Shown here piece after piece: positions 27,193 through 37,478 of a stretch of DNA of 64,000 nt. The notes beneath the pieces were generated by a model. That model saw only the letters and a program-made list of their open reading frames with translations, searched no databases and had not been told where the DNA came from. A program made the translations under genes and the position numbers. The stretch lies in NCBI GenBank assembly GCA_947498355.1, contig CANMKA010000018.1, forward strand, positions 1-64,000. Reading direction: 5' to 3'. The DNA comes from an uncultured Paraglaciecola sp. GTDB taxonomy: Bacteria > Pseudomonadota > Gammaproteobacteria > Enterobacterales > Alteromonadaceae. Position 1 is the stretch's first letter, and each line of letters starts with the position of its first letter.

Positions 27193-28764
27193 TTAAAGTA
27201 AGCCGTTTTTTATCAAAACGGCTTTTGCTTTATCCATACCTTGACCATAATTTTTCCAGCGTCCGATTGATTTGTTACTTAACGGCTCTCTCACCTGCAC
27301 ACTACTTGCAGTCGATACTGAGCTCGGGTTGGTATGAAACTCTATGCAGCTATCCTCCCATTCTAAATTGCAATATGTCAGTATCTCTCCAATGACTTTA
27401 TGAGGGGAATCGACTAATTTTTCGTAATTTACTGTGAGCAGTTCATCTTGATATTGTTCTCGCCAAAACGCCACTATATCCTCAAATAAGCTTATATATC
27501 CTGCGATGTCCTCTAAGTCGTAGGCATAATTGTAATATGAGAAATTAACTGCAAATAACGCCCTTAAGTTACTGATGCAAACATCTAATGGCTGTCGATC
27601 CAATATGATAATTTTGGCATTAGGTAAGGCTTTTTTTATAAATCCAATATATAAAAAATTTAATGGTAATTTATCAATGAAGTGCAGTTTGCTTTCAACC
27701 AAAGGTTCGACGCTTTTCAGGTAATCCTTGCCTAAGTCTTCAAAGTTAATCCTAGATGATTGCTGAATGGTTTCTAAATCGAGCACTTTGTTTGACGTTG
27801 TTTTTGATAGTTGTTTAAATTTTACAGGAAAATTTTGTAGTTCTCCGGCCGAGCTTACAGAAGAGTGATTAGATAAAATTCTGTCCACCAAAGTGGTTCC
27901 AGAGCGTGGCATGCCCACAATAAAAATGGGCTTGTTACTTAAACATCCTAGTGCATTTTTGTCTAAGGTTCCAAAAACTTGTTTAATGGCATCAAATATG
28001 GGTTTTTCGTCTTCAACCTTGTAATCCAACTGTTGTTTTTTAGCTGTATTGCCCATTTTTAAATAATACAGGGACTCTTCGTACTGATGGCTAGACTCTA
28101 ACTCTTTTGCTAGCGCATGACATACATGTAGAGTTTGATCTACCTTGTCCTGCACTTTTCCGAGTAGACTTTTTAAGCGTTCTACGCGGTTGATGTTTTT
28201 TGAATTTCGGCCAAGTTCGGCAAGTGCTGAGTGGGCTTGAACATAGTCGGGTTTGATTGTAATTGCGTGTTCGTAGGCATTTTCGGCCTCGCAAAATTTA
28301 CCTGTGAATTTATAGGAAGCTGCAACATTAAAGTAGAGAGTAGGGTTATTGGGAGTGATAGCGATAGCTTTTTCAAAAAAAGTGATAGCTTGCTCATGCT
28401 CGCCCAAGCGGCTCAAGGTGACCCCTATTGTATCGTTTACGTGAGGGCTGTCAGAGCCAATTGCGATTGCTTGTTTTAATACTTGTTTAGATTGAGTAAA
28501 TTGTTTGATTGAAACATGTGCTTTGGCAAGAAAAGCTAAGTACTCGGGATTATTTTTGGAGTATTCATTTGCCATCTCTATGAGTGCGATACTTTTTTTA
28601 AATTGCTGCATACTTTGAGCAATCATACCCAGCAAAAAGTGACAGTCTGCGTGGTGAGGAGAAAGCGTTAAAATTTTGAGGCATTGCTCATGAGCTTGTT
28701 TAAAGTGGCCCTTATTAATAAGTTGTTGGGCGCTAGCGTGTAATGAAGTTAGCGTGTCTGGCAC
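27193..28764 (-). CDS. TPR-repeat sulfotransferase
   Basis: The 523-residue protein has two parts. Residues 1 to about 215 are tetratricopeptide repeats (for example HADCHFLLGMIAQSMQQ and PTLYFNVAASYKFTGKF), which bind partner proteins. The C-terminal half is a sulfotransferase with the PAPS-binding loop IFIVGMPRSGTTLVDRIL and later LPNAKIIILDRQPLDVCISN. This TPR-sulfotransferase pairing is common in marine gammaproteobacteria; the acceptor is unknown. The start is a GTG. No glycan or sulfatase genes lie next to it apart from the distant sulfatase remnant. Confidence 0.9.
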   Translation of the reverse strand: MPDTLTSLHASAQQLINKGHFKQAHEQCLKILTLSPHHADCHFLLGMIAQSMQQFKKSIALIEMANEYSKNNPEYLAFLAKAHVSIKQFTQSKQVLKQAIAIGSDSPHVNDTIGVTLSRLGEHEQAITFFEKAIAITPNNPTLYFNVAASYKFTGKFCEAENAYEHAITIKPDYVQAHSALAELGRNSKNINRVERLKSLLGKVQDKVDQTLHVCHALAKELESSHQYEESLYYLKMGNTAKKQQLDYKVEDEKPIFDAIKQVFGTLDKNALGCLSNKPIFIVGMPRSGTTLVDRILSNHSSVSSAGELQNFPVKFKQLSKTTSNKVLDLETIQQSSRINFEDLGKDYLKSVEPLVESKLHFIDKLPLNFLYIGFIKKALPNAKIIILDRQPLDVCISNLRALFAVNFSYYNYAYDLEDIAGYISLFEDIVAFWREQYQDELLTVNYEKLVDSPHKVIGEILTYCNLEWEDSCIEFHTNPSSVSTASSVQVREPLSNKSIGRWKNYGQGMDKAKAVLIKNGLL

Positions 28765-28926
28765 CTGAGTTCTCTTTATTTTATTTAGGTTGAGCTTACT
28801 TTTTGAAAGCCGTAATCAATTTGGGGGCATTTAGTGCCGCTATACCAAAATCCTAAGGCCGAGATTAACCTACATTTTATTCGAACGGAATTGACATACA
28901 AAACCTTATTCGACTCTATAAACCTA

Positions 28927-29607
28927 CTAAAATTGCTGCTCGATAATCTGACGTGTGAAGTCTTTTCGCAGATAAAAGCCTCTAGGTCGGGTTTGTATGA
29001 CTTTTCCGCTTTTGCCAATGGCGTCGGTTAGTGCTTGACCGTTAGCGGCTTTTGGGCGAATTTGTAAAAACTGACCGTGCTTAGCCGTGATCGATTCAAC
29101 GTCGCCTAAGGCAATCATATCCATTAATTCTTCCCAGTCCATTTTTAGCTGCTTTTCTTGTTCTGCGCTAGGTGACCAGAGAAAAGGCGTACCAATAACT
29201 CGGTCTTTTGGAGGGGTGGTTCTCGTTCCATCAATAGGCACCCATAACACCCGTTGGAGTTTATTTTTTACGCTAGAAATCTGCCATTCAACACCCGCTA
29301 TGTCAGTGAGGTGGGCGTAGCATACATATGTGGTTTCGAGAGGCGAAAAGCTGTGGTCTATCGGAATCGTTTTTAGTTCAATGCCAAGTGCAGCGAAGTC
29401 TTGTTGAGACTTAGAGCCCGCGGCAGCGCCTAGGCTTAATTCGATTAATTGTCCCGTCCAGCCTTTTTCTCGCTTAAAGTTTTCTGGTGTTTGAATGTTA
29501 TTGAGGGTTGCCAGCTCGCCTAAGGTCAAACCAGCTATGCTAGCGGCTTGTTGCATAAGTTCCTGCTCAGATTTGGGTTCGGTTTTTGGGCAAATATACT
29601 CATGCAT
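28927..29607 (-). CDS. mutH: DNA mismatch repair endonuclease MutH
   Basis: MutH nicks the unmethylated strand at hemimethylated GATC during mismatch repair. The 226-residue protein matches E. coli MutH across its length. Matching segments are TPENFKREKGWTGQLIEL, the catalytic QDFAALGIELKTIPID (acidic residue and Glu-x-Lys), KRVLWVP and GFYLRKDF near the end. Its presence implies a Dam-directed repair system. It is divergent from rppH across 100 bp, as in E. coli. The gap 28765-28926 shows nothing assignable. Confidence 0.96.
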   Translation of the reverse strand: MHEYICPKTEPKSEQELMQQAASIAGLTLGELATLNNIQTPENFKREKGWTGQLIELSLGAAAGSKSQQDFAALGIELKTIPIDHSFSPLETTYVCYAHLTDIAGVEWQISSVKNKLQRVLWVPIDGTRTTPPKDRVIGTPFLWSPSAEQEKQLKMDWEELMDMIALGDVESITAKHGQFLQIRPKAANGQALTDAIGKSGKVIQTRPRGFYLRKDFTRQIIEQQF

Positions 29608-29707
29608 GATAGTAAGGGCGGATCCTCGTGTTTTTTATTCCTTTGAATAACCCTTAGTTTATGGAAGAATGCCTTACATTAAAAGAATTGAGTTCTCGGG
29701 AGTCTAA

Positions 29708-30238
29708 GTGATTGATGCCGAAGGATTCCGCGCCAATGTTGGGATTGTGATCTGTAACGACATAGGTCAAGTTTTTTGGGCCAGAAGATTTGGTCAGCAT
29801 TCATGGCAGTTTCCGCAAGGCGGAATTGATGAAGGTGAAACTGCCGAACAAACCATGTATAGAGAGCTTCACGAAGAAGTTGGGCTGAGGCCTGAGCACG
29901 TGAAAATTTTGTCTGTGACTAAAAATTGGTTACGATACAAGCTACCAAAACGCTTAGTGCGTCAAGGCAGTAGCCCTGTATGTATTGGTCAGAAGCAAAA
30001 ATGGTTTTTGTTACAGCTTACATGTAAAGAAGAGGATGTCGATTTATTGCAATCTAATCATCCTGAGTTTGATAACTGGCGATGGGTCAGCTTTTGGTAT
30101 CCGGTTAGAAATGTCGTGTCTTTTAAAAAGGATGTGTATCGACGGGTAATGAAAGAGTTTGCGCCAACTGCTATGTCAGATAAATTATTGAGTACAAATA
30201 GTCAGCCAAATAAAAATAAGAGACGCCGCAGGAATTAG
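29708..30238 (+). CDS. rppH: RNA pyrophosphohydrolase
   Basis: This Nudix enzyme removes pyrophosphate from 5' ends of mRNAs, triggering decay. The 176-residue protein starts with GTG, giving [14 protein letters not shown] as in E. coli, with GGGAG upstream. The Nudix box [20 protein letters not shown], continued by VGL, is complete. The C-terminal tail is basic (NKNKRRRRN). It leads directly into ptsP (23 bp gap), the standard arrangement. Confidence 0.97.
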   Translation: MIDAEGFRANVGIVICNDIGQVFWARRFGQHSWQFPQGGIDEGETAEQTMYRELHEEVGLRPEHVKILSVTKNWLRYKLPKRLVRQGSSPVCIGQKQKWFLLQLTCKEEDVDLLQSNHPEFDNWRWVSFWYPVRNVVSFKKDVYRRVMKEFAPTAMSDKLLSTNSQPNKNKRRRRN

Positions 30239-30261
30239 CCTTGCAAGGATAGAGTAAAACT

Positions 30262-32550
30262 ATGTTAACCACGCTTAAACGTATCGTTCAGGAAGTCAAT
30301 CAAATTCCGGTGTTAGATGATGCCTTGAGCTGCTTGGCTAAGCGCCTCATCGAGGCTCTTAAAGTGGATTCTTGTAGTATTTATTTAGCCGATTATGACC
30401 AACAACATTTTTTGTTGTCGGCCACTCAAGGTCTTGCCTCAGAGGCTGTGGGGGCGGTTTCTATTGGATTTTCTGAGGGCCTAATTGGGTTAATTGGACA
30501 ACGAGAAGAGCCTCTAAATATTAGTGACGCCCCCAGTCACCCCAGATTTAAACATTATCCAGAAGTTCAAGAAGATCGTTACCATGCGTTCCTTGGCGCA
30601 CCTATTATCCATCAAAGGAAAGTGCTAGGAGTGTTAACTCTTCAGCAGCAAAAAAAGCGTCGTTTCAGCGAAGACGAAGAAGCCTTTTTGGTCACTCTAG
30701 CCATGCAGTTGGCTGTAGAAATCTCCAATGCACAAGCCAGAGGATCGATTACATCGTTAACTGAAAACGTTCCCAAAGATTGGCAAAAATCCTTAAGGGG
30801 TGTGCCAGGATCATCTGGGTTGGCGTCTGGGCTGGGGTATATTCAAAATATCATGGTGAGTATTCATAACCATGTACATGGCCGCTGTGAAGACCCTGAA
30901 CACGAGGTGTATATTTATCGCTTAGCGGTTAAGCAAACTCAGCAAGATATGACTGAGTTGTCAGCTAAGATGAAAGGTCAGTTACCAGACGATGTGAGTG
31001 CTATTTTTCAGCTATACCATCACTTACTTGATGCGAATAGTTTGGGTCGAGAGGTAGAAGTTAAAATTAGTGAAGGGTGGGATGCTCCCACTTCGCTTAA
31101 AATGGTCGTTGAAAATTATATCCGTCAGTTTCAAGCGATGCACGATCCTTACATGCGGGAGCGTGCCGTTGATGTTGAGGACATGGGGAATCGGGTTTTA
31201 GCCAATATTTTAGGCTTAAACACCAGCGAATCTGCACAGCGAGAGCCGCCTAACAAAGCTATTTTGATTGCCGAAGAAGTGACTGCCGCTATGCTGGCAG
31301 AGTTTCCATCTGAAAAACTACAAGGCATAGTGTCGATTCGTGGCTCAAGTAATTCTCATGCGGCGATTATGGCCAGAGCCATGGGGATCCCAGCCGTTAT
31401 GGGCGTGTCCAATGTGCCGATGAATTTACTTAGCGGCAAAGAGATCCTACTCGACGGTTATACTGGAGATGTCATTGTCTCGCCTGATGTGACAATTCGC
31501 CAAGAGTTTGAGCAGTTGGTGGTAGAAGAGCAATTACTCTCAGATAAAATACATGCCCAAGATGATTTGCCTGCAGTAACCAAAGATGATTGCCGGTTAA
31601 GTTTACTCGTCAATGCTGGGCTATCTATAGAGGCCGAAAATAATATTCATCCTGCATCTGATGGCGTAGGCTTATTTAGAACCGAAATTCCATTTATGAT
31701 GAGGCAGCGTTTCCCTACAGAGCAAGAACAAGCCGATTTATATCGGCAGTTACTAGAGGCAGAACCCTCAAAAAGCTTTACTATGCGTACCTTAGATGTG
31801 GGAGGTGATAAGCCACTTCCGTATTTCCCCATATCTGAAGAGAATCCCTTCTTAGGTTGGCGCGGAATTCGGTTGACTCTAGATCACCCCGAAATATTAT
31901 TGGTTCAGATCCGGGCAATGTTACGCGCCAGTTTTGGCTTACAAAACCTCAAAATAATGTTGCCTATGGTGACTTCGGTGAGTGAGGTAAGTGAAGCTAA
32001 GCGACTCATTCGACAAGCGTTTTACGAATTAGAAGAAGAGGCCTTGGCCCAAGGTCAAACCCTTTTGATGCCCAAAATTGGGGTAATGTTAGAAGTGCCA
32101 GCGGTAATCTATCAATTACCTCAGTTATCAAAAATCGTCGACTTTTTCTCAGTTGGCAGTAACGATTTAACCCAGTACTTACTTGCTGTCGATAGAAACA
32201 ACCCTAGAGTTTCGGGTTTGTACGATTCATATCACCCAGCTGTGTTAAGTGCCCTAAGTACTATAGCTAAGCATGCTGGTCTGCTTCAGGTGCCCATCAC
32301 TGTTTGTGGTGAATTAGCCGGAGAACCAGGAGGCGTGGTATTGTTATTGGCAATGGGCTATCGAAATTTAAGTATGAACAGCCATAATTTGCTTCGCGTA
32401 AAATGGGTAGTGCGGAATATTACCCAAAGTGAATCAGAGCAACTTTTAGCAAAAGTACTGACCTTAAATAACCCTCAAGATGTCAGAGAAGAAGTCAATA
32501 TATACCTAGAAAGCTCAGGTTTGGGCGGACTAGTTAGAGCCGGTATTTAA
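30262..32550 (+). CDS. ptsP: Phosphoenolpyruvate-protein phosphotransferase PtsP (EI-Ntr)
   Basis: First component of the nitrogen-related phosphotransferase system: it takes phosphate from PEP and passes it to NPr and then EIIA-Ntr. The 762-residue protein has an N-terminal GAF domain (about 1-160), the PEP-utiliser N-terminal region, the phospho-His segment RGSSNSHAAIMARAMGIPAV, and the C-terminal PEP-binding barrel (FRTEIPFMMR, GWRGIRLTL, FSVGSNDLTQYLLAVDR, CGELAGEP). It is cotranscribed with rppH and probably thyA. Confidence 0.97.
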   Translation: MLTTLKRIVQEVNQIPVLDDALSCLAKRLIEALKVDSCSIYLADYDQQHFLLSATQGLASEAVGAVSIGFSEGLIGLIGQREEPLNISDAPSHPRFKHYPEVQEDRYHAFLGAPIIHQRKVLGVLTLQQQKKRRFSEDEEAFLVTLAMQLAVEISNAQARGSITSLTENVPKDWQKSLRGVPGSSGLASGLGYIQNIMVSIHNHVHGRCEDPEHEVYIYRLAVKQTQQDMTELSAKMKGQLPDDVSAIFQLYHHLLDANSLGREVEVKISEGWDAPTSLKMVVENYIRQFQAMHDPYMRERAVDVEDMGNRVLANILGLNTSESAQREPPNKAILIAEEVTAAMLAEFPSEKLQGIVSIRGSSNSHAAIMARAMGIPAVMGVSNVPMNLLSGKEILLDGYTGDVIVSPDVTIRQEFEQLVVEEQLLSDKIHAQDDLPAVTKDDCRLSLLVNAGLSIEAENNIHPASDGVGLFRTEIPFMMRQRFPTEQEQADLYRQLLEAEPSKSFTMRTLDVGGDKPLPYFPISEENPFLGWRGIRLTLDHPEILLVQIRAMLRASFGLQNLKIMLPMVTSVSEVSEAKRLIRQAFYELEEEALAQGQTLLMPKIGVMLEVPAVIYQLPQLSKIVDFFSVGSNDLTQYLLAVDRNNPRVSGLYDSYHPAVLSALSTIAKHAGLLQVPITVCGELAGEPGGVVLLLAMGYRNLSMNSHNLLRVKWVVRNITQSESEQLLAKVLTLNNPQDVREEVNIYLESSGLGGLVRAGI

Positions 32551-32589
32551 ACACCTCGCTCGTTTTTAGTTGTTAATCGAGAGCAAACA

Positions 32590-33423
32590 ATGCAGCAATA
32601 TTTACAGTTAATGCGTCACGTTTTAGATAACGGGACTAAAAAAGATGACCGCACAGGTACAGGCACTTACAGTGTGTTTGGTTACCAAATGCGATTTAAC
32701 TTAGCCGAGGGCTTTCCGTTAGTTACGACTAAAAAATGCCACTTACGTTCGATTATTCATGAACTGCTGTGGTTCTTGAAAGGCGAAACTAACATTAAAT
32801 ATCTACAAGATAATAACGTTAAAATCTGGGATGAATGGGCCACGGATACGGGTGAGTTAGGGCCTGTGTATGGGCAACAATGGCGTAGTTGGCAAGGTCA
32901 AGATGGACAAGTGATTGATCAAATTAGCCAATTAATTGAACAGATAAAAACCAACCCTGATTCCAGACGTTTGATCGTAAGTGCTTGGAATCCTGCAGTT
33001 TTACCCGACACCCAATTCTCGCCAAAACAGAATGCAGCTCAGGGTAAACAAGCGCTACCACCTTGCCATACTATGTTTCAATTCTATGTTTTAGAGGGTA
33101 AATTATCTTGTCAGCTGTATCAGCGTAGTGGTGACATTTTCTTAGGTGTTCCATTTAACATTGCTAGCTATGCATTATTGACTATGATGATAGCTCAGGT
33201 ATGTAATTTACAGCTCGGAGATTTTATCCATACGTTAGGCGATGCTCATTTGTATACTAATCATATTGAGCAGGCAAAACTGCAGTTAAGCAGGCAGCCA
33301 TTTCCGTTGCCACAAATGGAAATTAATCCTGACGTTGACGATATTTTCGGGTTCAGTATTGATGATTTCTCACTGGTTAATTATCAAGCACACCCTCATA
33401 TCAAGGGAGCCGTTGCGATATAA
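32590..33423 (+). CDS. thyA: Thymidylate synthase
   Basis: ThyA methylates dUMP to dTMP with methylene-tetrahydrofolate. The 277-residue protein has [24 protein letters not shown] and the catalytic Cys in [38 protein letters not shown] and HLYTNHIEQ follow. Between WNPAVLPDT and the active site there is an extra segment of roughly a dozen residues compared with E. coli ThyA (264 residues). The gene lies 39 bp after ptsP. Confidence 0.97.
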   Translation: MQQYLQLMRHVLDNGTKKDDRTGTGTYSVFGYQMRFNLAEGFPLVTTKKCHLRSIIHELLWFLKGETNIKYLQDNNVKIWDEWATDTGELGPVYGQQWRSWQGQDGQVIDQISQLIEQIKTNPDSRRLIVSAWNPAVLPDTQFSPKQNAAQGKQALPPCHTMFQFYVLEGKLSCQLYQRSGDIFLGVPFNIASYALLTMMIAQVCNLQLGDFIHTLGDAHLYTNHIEQAKLQLSRQPFPLPQMEINPDVDDIFGFSIDDFSLVNYQAHPHIKGAVAI

Positions 33424-33459
33424 TTGCCTTTGGGAGCCAAAATAGGTAACAATTATTTT

Positions 33460-34482
33460 ATGGCTACACCCGTACTAATATGTGACGATTCGAGTTTTGC
33501 GCGTAAGCAAATGCAGCGGTCTATTCCTGACGGATGGGAAGTAGATATCAGTTTTGCTGAGCATGGTCAGCAGGCTCTCGATATTATTAGGCAAGGCCAG
33601 ATTGAGGTCATGTTCTTAGATTTGAATATGCCGGTATTAGATGGCTACCAGACTATGCAGGTGATTCGAGACGAAGATTTACCTGTGATGGTTATCGTGG
33701 TTTCTGGAGATGTGCAGCCAGAGGCCCGAAAACGCATGCTGGAAATGGGTGCCATCGATTTTATTCGTAAGCCTACAGATAATGCTAAGCTTGCAGAGAT
33801 ACTCTCCCAATACGGCTTATATTCAGGCGATACCTCTGCTACGCAACGTGCCGAGCAAGTTGCTCCCGTCGCCAAAGAATCCAAGGTAGACAAGTTAGAT
33901 GCTTATCGTGAAATGGCCAATGTTGCCATGGGGCAAGCTGGCGAGAGTTTGGCTACCCTACTTGGCGAGTTTATTGATTTACCTATTCCTAACGTAAACC
34001 TGATTACAAATAACGAACTACACATGGCTATGGCTGATATTCAACGGAATGATAGCGTTTCTGCTGTATCCCAAGGCTTTATTAGTGCAGGCATGAACGG
34101 GGAGGCGTTAGTCATTTTTAACGACTCTAACTTCGACAATATGGTTAAGCTGTTAAAGTACCAAGAAGATCAATTTAACAACAGTGAATCTCTTGAGCTA
34201 GAAGCATTACTTGATGTGTCGAATATTCTAATAGGTGCATGCTTGCGCGCCTTGTCTACGCAACTGCATTCTGTGTTCAGTCATAATCATCCAATTATTT
34301 TGGGCCGTCATTGTGACTTAGAGGATTTATTAAAAACCACCACCCATCGAAAAGAAGACATGCTTGCAATAGAAATTGCCTACTCTATTAAATCGCAAAA
34401 TATTAATTTTGATCTGTTGCTGCTGTTCCCCGATAAGTCTATCGACTTAATGTTTGAAAAACTCGTCACAACCACTTTTTAG
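33460..34482 (+). CDS. Response regulator with C-terminal CheC-like domain
   Basis: The 340-residue protein has an N-terminal receiver domain (Asp9/Asp10 acid pair, phospho-acceptor Asp54 in VMFLDLNMPVLDG, Lys in FIRKPTD). The C-terminal region (about 150-340) resembles the CheC/CheX/FliY phosphatase fold. YREMANVAMGQAGESL carries the E-x2-N pattern, and ALLDVSNILIGACLRAL is a second, less perfect one (D-x2-N). Start chosen at the ATG at 33460 because the receiver domain begins there; a TTG directly after the thyA stop is in frame but implausible. It is followed by a PAS/GGDEF-like gene 9 bp away, so the two probably act together. Confidence 0.85.
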   Translation: MATPVLICDDSSFARKQMQRSIPDGWEVDISFAEHGQQALDIIRQGQIEVMFLDLNMPVLDGYQTMQVIRDEDLPVMVIVVSGDVQPEARKRMLEMGAIDFIRKPTDNAKLAEILSQYGLYSGDTSATQRAEQVAPVAKESKVDKLDAYREMANVAMGQAGESLATLLGEFIDLPIPNVNLITNNELHMAMADIQRNDSVSAVSQGFISAGMNGEALVIFNDSNFDNMVKLLKYQEDQFNNSESLELEALLDVSNILIGACLRALSTQLHSVFSHNHPIILGRHCDLEDLLKTTTHRKEDMLAIEIAYSIKSQNINFDLLLLFPDKSIDLMFEKLVTTTF

Positions 34483-34491
34483 GAGGCGTTT

Positions 34492-35445
34492 ATGCCGGTA
34501 GATAGCAGCCTTGCTGAAATGCATTGGAAACATGATCTTCTTGGGTCGATAGAAGTCGGGATTGTGGTTTTAAACAAAAATTACGAGGTGCAGGTGTGGA
34601 ACCAATTTATGGAAAACCACAGCAATATCGCGCCGGGTATGATCCAAGATAAAGTCGTATTTGACCGGTTTCCCGAAATTGATAAAGATTGGTTTGTGCG
34701 TAAAGCGGAGCCAGCTTTTACTTTAAAAAGTCCTGTGTTCGTAATCTGGGAGCAGCGCCCTTATTTGTTTAAGTTTGATTGTAGTAGGCCTATTACCTCG
34801 CCAACCAAACATATGTACCAAAATGTAACGATTTTTCCCTTGGCCTCTTTGTCTGGTCAAGTAGAGCAGATATGCATAGTTATTTATGACGTGACCAATG
34901 AGGCCATTAGCCGCTTGGGAGTACAAGAATTAAATGCACAACTTGAACAAATTGGGCGAATGGACGATATGTCTAATTTATTCAATTACAGATACTGGAA
35001 AGAGCAGGTAGCAGCGGAGTTCAAACGCGACAAACGTTCAGAGGTGCCTTCTTCTGTGATGTTGTTAGACATAGATCATTTAAAAGATATCAACGATAAG
35101 TATGGCTATCCTGCTGGTAACGCGATTATCCAAGGTTTGGGTAAGGTTGTTGAAAAAGCCACCCGAGAAACAGATATTTGTTGCCGCTATGAAGGTCAAA
35201 AATTTGCGGTGTTGATGCCAGATACGCCTGTAGACAATGTGGAGTTTTTAGCTGAACGGATCAGGCGGCTTGTTGAGAAATTTACCATTGTACATGACCA
35301 GATTGAGCTGCATTTTACCGTCAGTATTGGCATCGCTGGTTTTGATTCTACTTTCAAATGTTACGAAGACTGGTTGACTACCGCACATAACTCACTTCTT
35401 AAAGCAAAAGACACTGGGCGTAATTCAGTAGTCGTATCTGATTGA
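34492..35445 (+). CDS. PAS-like/degenerate GGDEF-domain protein
   Basis: The 317-residue protein has an N-terminal PAS-like sensor (about 10-140, starting near LGSIEVGIVVLNKNYEVQVWN) and a C-terminal GGDEF fold (LLDIDHLKDINDKYG and FTVSIGIAGF). The signature loop reads EGQKF instead of GGDEF/GGEEF. Two further conserved positions differ in YPAGN, where active enzymes have H-x2-GD. It is therefore unlikely to make c-di-GMP and may instead bind GTP or a partner. AGGAGG precedes the ATG. It is coupled to the response regulator just upstream. Confidence 0.85.
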   Translation: MPVDSSLAEMHWKHDLLGSIEVGIVVLNKNYEVQVWNQFMENHSNIAPGMIQDKVVFDRFPEIDKDWFVRKAEPAFTLKSPVFVIWEQRPYLFKFDCSRPITSPTKHMYQNVTIFPLASLSGQVEQICIVIYDVTNEAISRLGVQELNAQLEQIGRMDDMSNLFNYRYWKEQVAAEFKRDKRSEVPSSVMLLDIDHLKDINDKYGYPAGNAIIQGLGKVVEKATRETDICCRYEGQKFAVLMPDTPVDNVEFLAERIRRLVEKFTIVHDQIELHFTVSIGIAGFDSTFKCYEDWLTTAHNSLLKAKDTGRNSVVVSD

Positions 35446-35470
35446 TTCATTGAGTATACTCTTATGTATT

Positions 35471-35506
35471 CATATCACCTGAAACTAAGCATTTTCAGGT
35501 GATATG
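35471..35506. repeat. Perfect 14-bp inverted repeat after the GGDEF-like gene
   Basis: CATATCACCTGAAA and its complement are separated by eight bases, 25 bases past the stop. No T run follows, so it is a stable 3' hairpin or a protein site rather than a standard terminator. The remaining gap up to 35721 shows no gene. Confidence 0.65.
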
Positions 35507-35721
35507 GGTGCAGGTCGCATATTTAGTGCGATTTCTTTTATTTATACGTAGTTTGTATGCTCATGCACAGTTTTCAAAAGCTGACGAATAATCGGTGCCT
35601 ATTTGCATCTACTGTCTATGGGTTAACTCCTTACTATCAAGGTGTGTTTTGATTTTCCCTAGACTCCGTCGATTTATCCTTATTATTCCTAATCAACGAA
35701 CTGGCTATTTGGGCAGTGCTG

Positions 35722-37299
35722 ATGTCTGAGCCACTTTTAGAGGTTACAAACCAACCTAAGCCTTGGTATGTTTATCGCTCGGTGTGGGTGATGCTGTTTT
35801 TGGGTTTCTCTGCTGGCGTCCCTTTGTACTTAGTTTTTAGCAGTCTATCGTTGTGGCTAAGAGAGGCAGGTGTTGAGAGGGCGACCGTTACTTTTTTTAG
35901 TTGGGCCGTGCTGGGTTATTCGTTTAAGTTTATGTGGGCCCCCTTAGTTGACCGCATTCCTATCGCTGTACTCTCTCGTTGTTTAGGCCGCCGTCGCAGT
36001 TGGTTGTTGTGTTCACAGCTGGCTGTTATCTCGGCCATTGTTTTAATGGCCTCAAGTGACCCCGCGATTAATTTGACTCAAATGGCGTTAGGAGCGGTTT
36101 TGTTGGGTTTTTCTTCTGCTACACAAGACATTGTTATTGACGCTTATAGAATTGAGTCTGGAGAGCCGGAGTTGCAGGCTCTGATGTCATCGACGTATGT
36201 GGTGGGATATCGGGTAGGAATGATGGTTGCTGGAGCTTGGGCTCTTCTGCTCGCGGAACAATTAGGTAGTAGCGCATCGCAGTACAGTTATCAGGCGTGG
36301 CAAACAACCTATTTGATTATGGCTATAGTAATGTGCGTGGGTATAGTGACGACTTTGGTTATCCGTGAGCCAAAGAATACGAGAACCTTTGAACACGCAT
36401 TTTCATCTCAAGACTATGCGCGTTTTCTTGGAGTGTTTGTGGGTGTTGTGACAGTGTTTATCATCGTTTATAACACTTGTCGTGAGTTGACATCTCGGAT
36501 GAATACTTCGCTGCATCTATTGGAATTTGGGCTGTCAACTTTGTCTATGGTCACGGCGTTGGCTGTGGCTGTTTATGTTGCTTGGCTGTGCGCTAAGTCA
36601 AACTTGGTTAATAAAAAAATGGTCAAAGAAGCGTATTTTTCTCCCTTTACCGATTTCTTTGTTCGCTTTGGCCGCCACGCAATTTGGTTAGTGCTTCTAA
36701 TTTGTTTTTATCGAGTATCCGATATTGTATTGGGCGTGATCAGTAATTTGTTTTATCAAGATATGGGGTACTCTAAATCTCAAATCGCAACTGTGACTAA
36801 GTTATTTGGGGTGGTGGTGACCATTATTGGCGCATTACTTGGCGGGATTTTTGCTTTTAGATTGGGCGTGATGCGGTCCCTTCTATTTGGAGCGATTGTG
36901 GTGTCTATTACTAACTTATCATTCCTGTGGCTAGCCAATCTTGGTGCACAGCATTCTTTTGTATCGTTATCTATCCCGTATTTGACTGATGGCGCCATTT
37001 CGATTCCATTAGAGTTAACATTGGTCATTGTTGTCGATAATTTGGCTCAGGGATTAGCCATTGCCGCGTTTATCGGTTGGTTGTCTTCACTAACAAATAT
37101 CGCTTTCAGTGCAACCCAGTATGCGGTTTTTAGTTCACTCATGACTCTGCTACCTAAATTTTTCGGTGGCTATTCCGGAATGGTAGTCGATTGGGTTGGG
37201 TACCAGTGGTTTTTTATTGGAGCGAGCTTATTGGGAGTACCAGTTATCCTACTCGTTTTATACGTATCTCGGTTTGAGTTAACTCAAGCAAAGCGTTAA
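35722..37299 (+). CDS. AmpG-like MFS transporter
   Basis: The 525-residue membrane protein has about 12-14 helices and the AmpG signature: SAGVPLYLVFSSLSLWLREAG, then GYSFKFMWAPLVDRI and SATQDIVIDAYRIES. AmpG proteins import muropeptides for cell-wall recycling. No ampD or nagZ is next to it, so the exact substrate is inferred. Start chosen at the ATG at 35722 (GGG eight bases upstream) over a GTG two codons earlier. Confidence 0.87.
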   Translation: MSEPLLEVTNQPKPWYVYRSVWVMLFLGFSAGVPLYLVFSSLSLWLREAGVERATVTFFSWAVLGYSFKFMWAPLVDRIPIAVLSRCLGRRRSWLLCSQLAVISAIVLMASSDPAINLTQMALGAVLLGFSSATQDIVIDAYRIESGEPELQALMSSTYVVGYRVGMMVAGAWALLLAEQLGSSASQYSYQAWQTTYLIMAIVMCVGIVTTLVIREPKNTRTFEHAFSSQDYARFLGVFVGVVTVFIIVYNTCRELTSRMNTSLHLLEFGLSTLSMVTALAVAVYVAWLCAKSNLVNKKMVKEAYFSPFTDFFVRFGRHAIWLVLLICFYRVSDIVLGVISNLFYQDMGYSKSQIATVTKLFGVVVTIIGALLGGIFAFRLGVMRSLLFGAIVVSITNLSFLWLANLGAQHSFVSLSIPYLTDGAISIPLELTLVIVVDNLAQGLAIAAFIGWLSSLTNIAFSATQYAVFSSLMTLLPKFFGGYSGMVVDWVGYQWFFIGASLLGVPVILLVLYVSRFELTQAKR

Positions 37300-37478
37300 A
37301 GAAGCTAGACTAAATCTTTACCGCCTTGGTCTGGTTTATTTTAGTCCGAGCATCAAAATGAATGGATGTACGCAGGCCTTAGATTAGAGTTAGAATCTTC
37401 TGCCGTCGATATGAGCAATGACAGTTTGCGACATTTTTTCGCTTGTGGATAAGGTATTCATAAACTGTACATTGCTGG

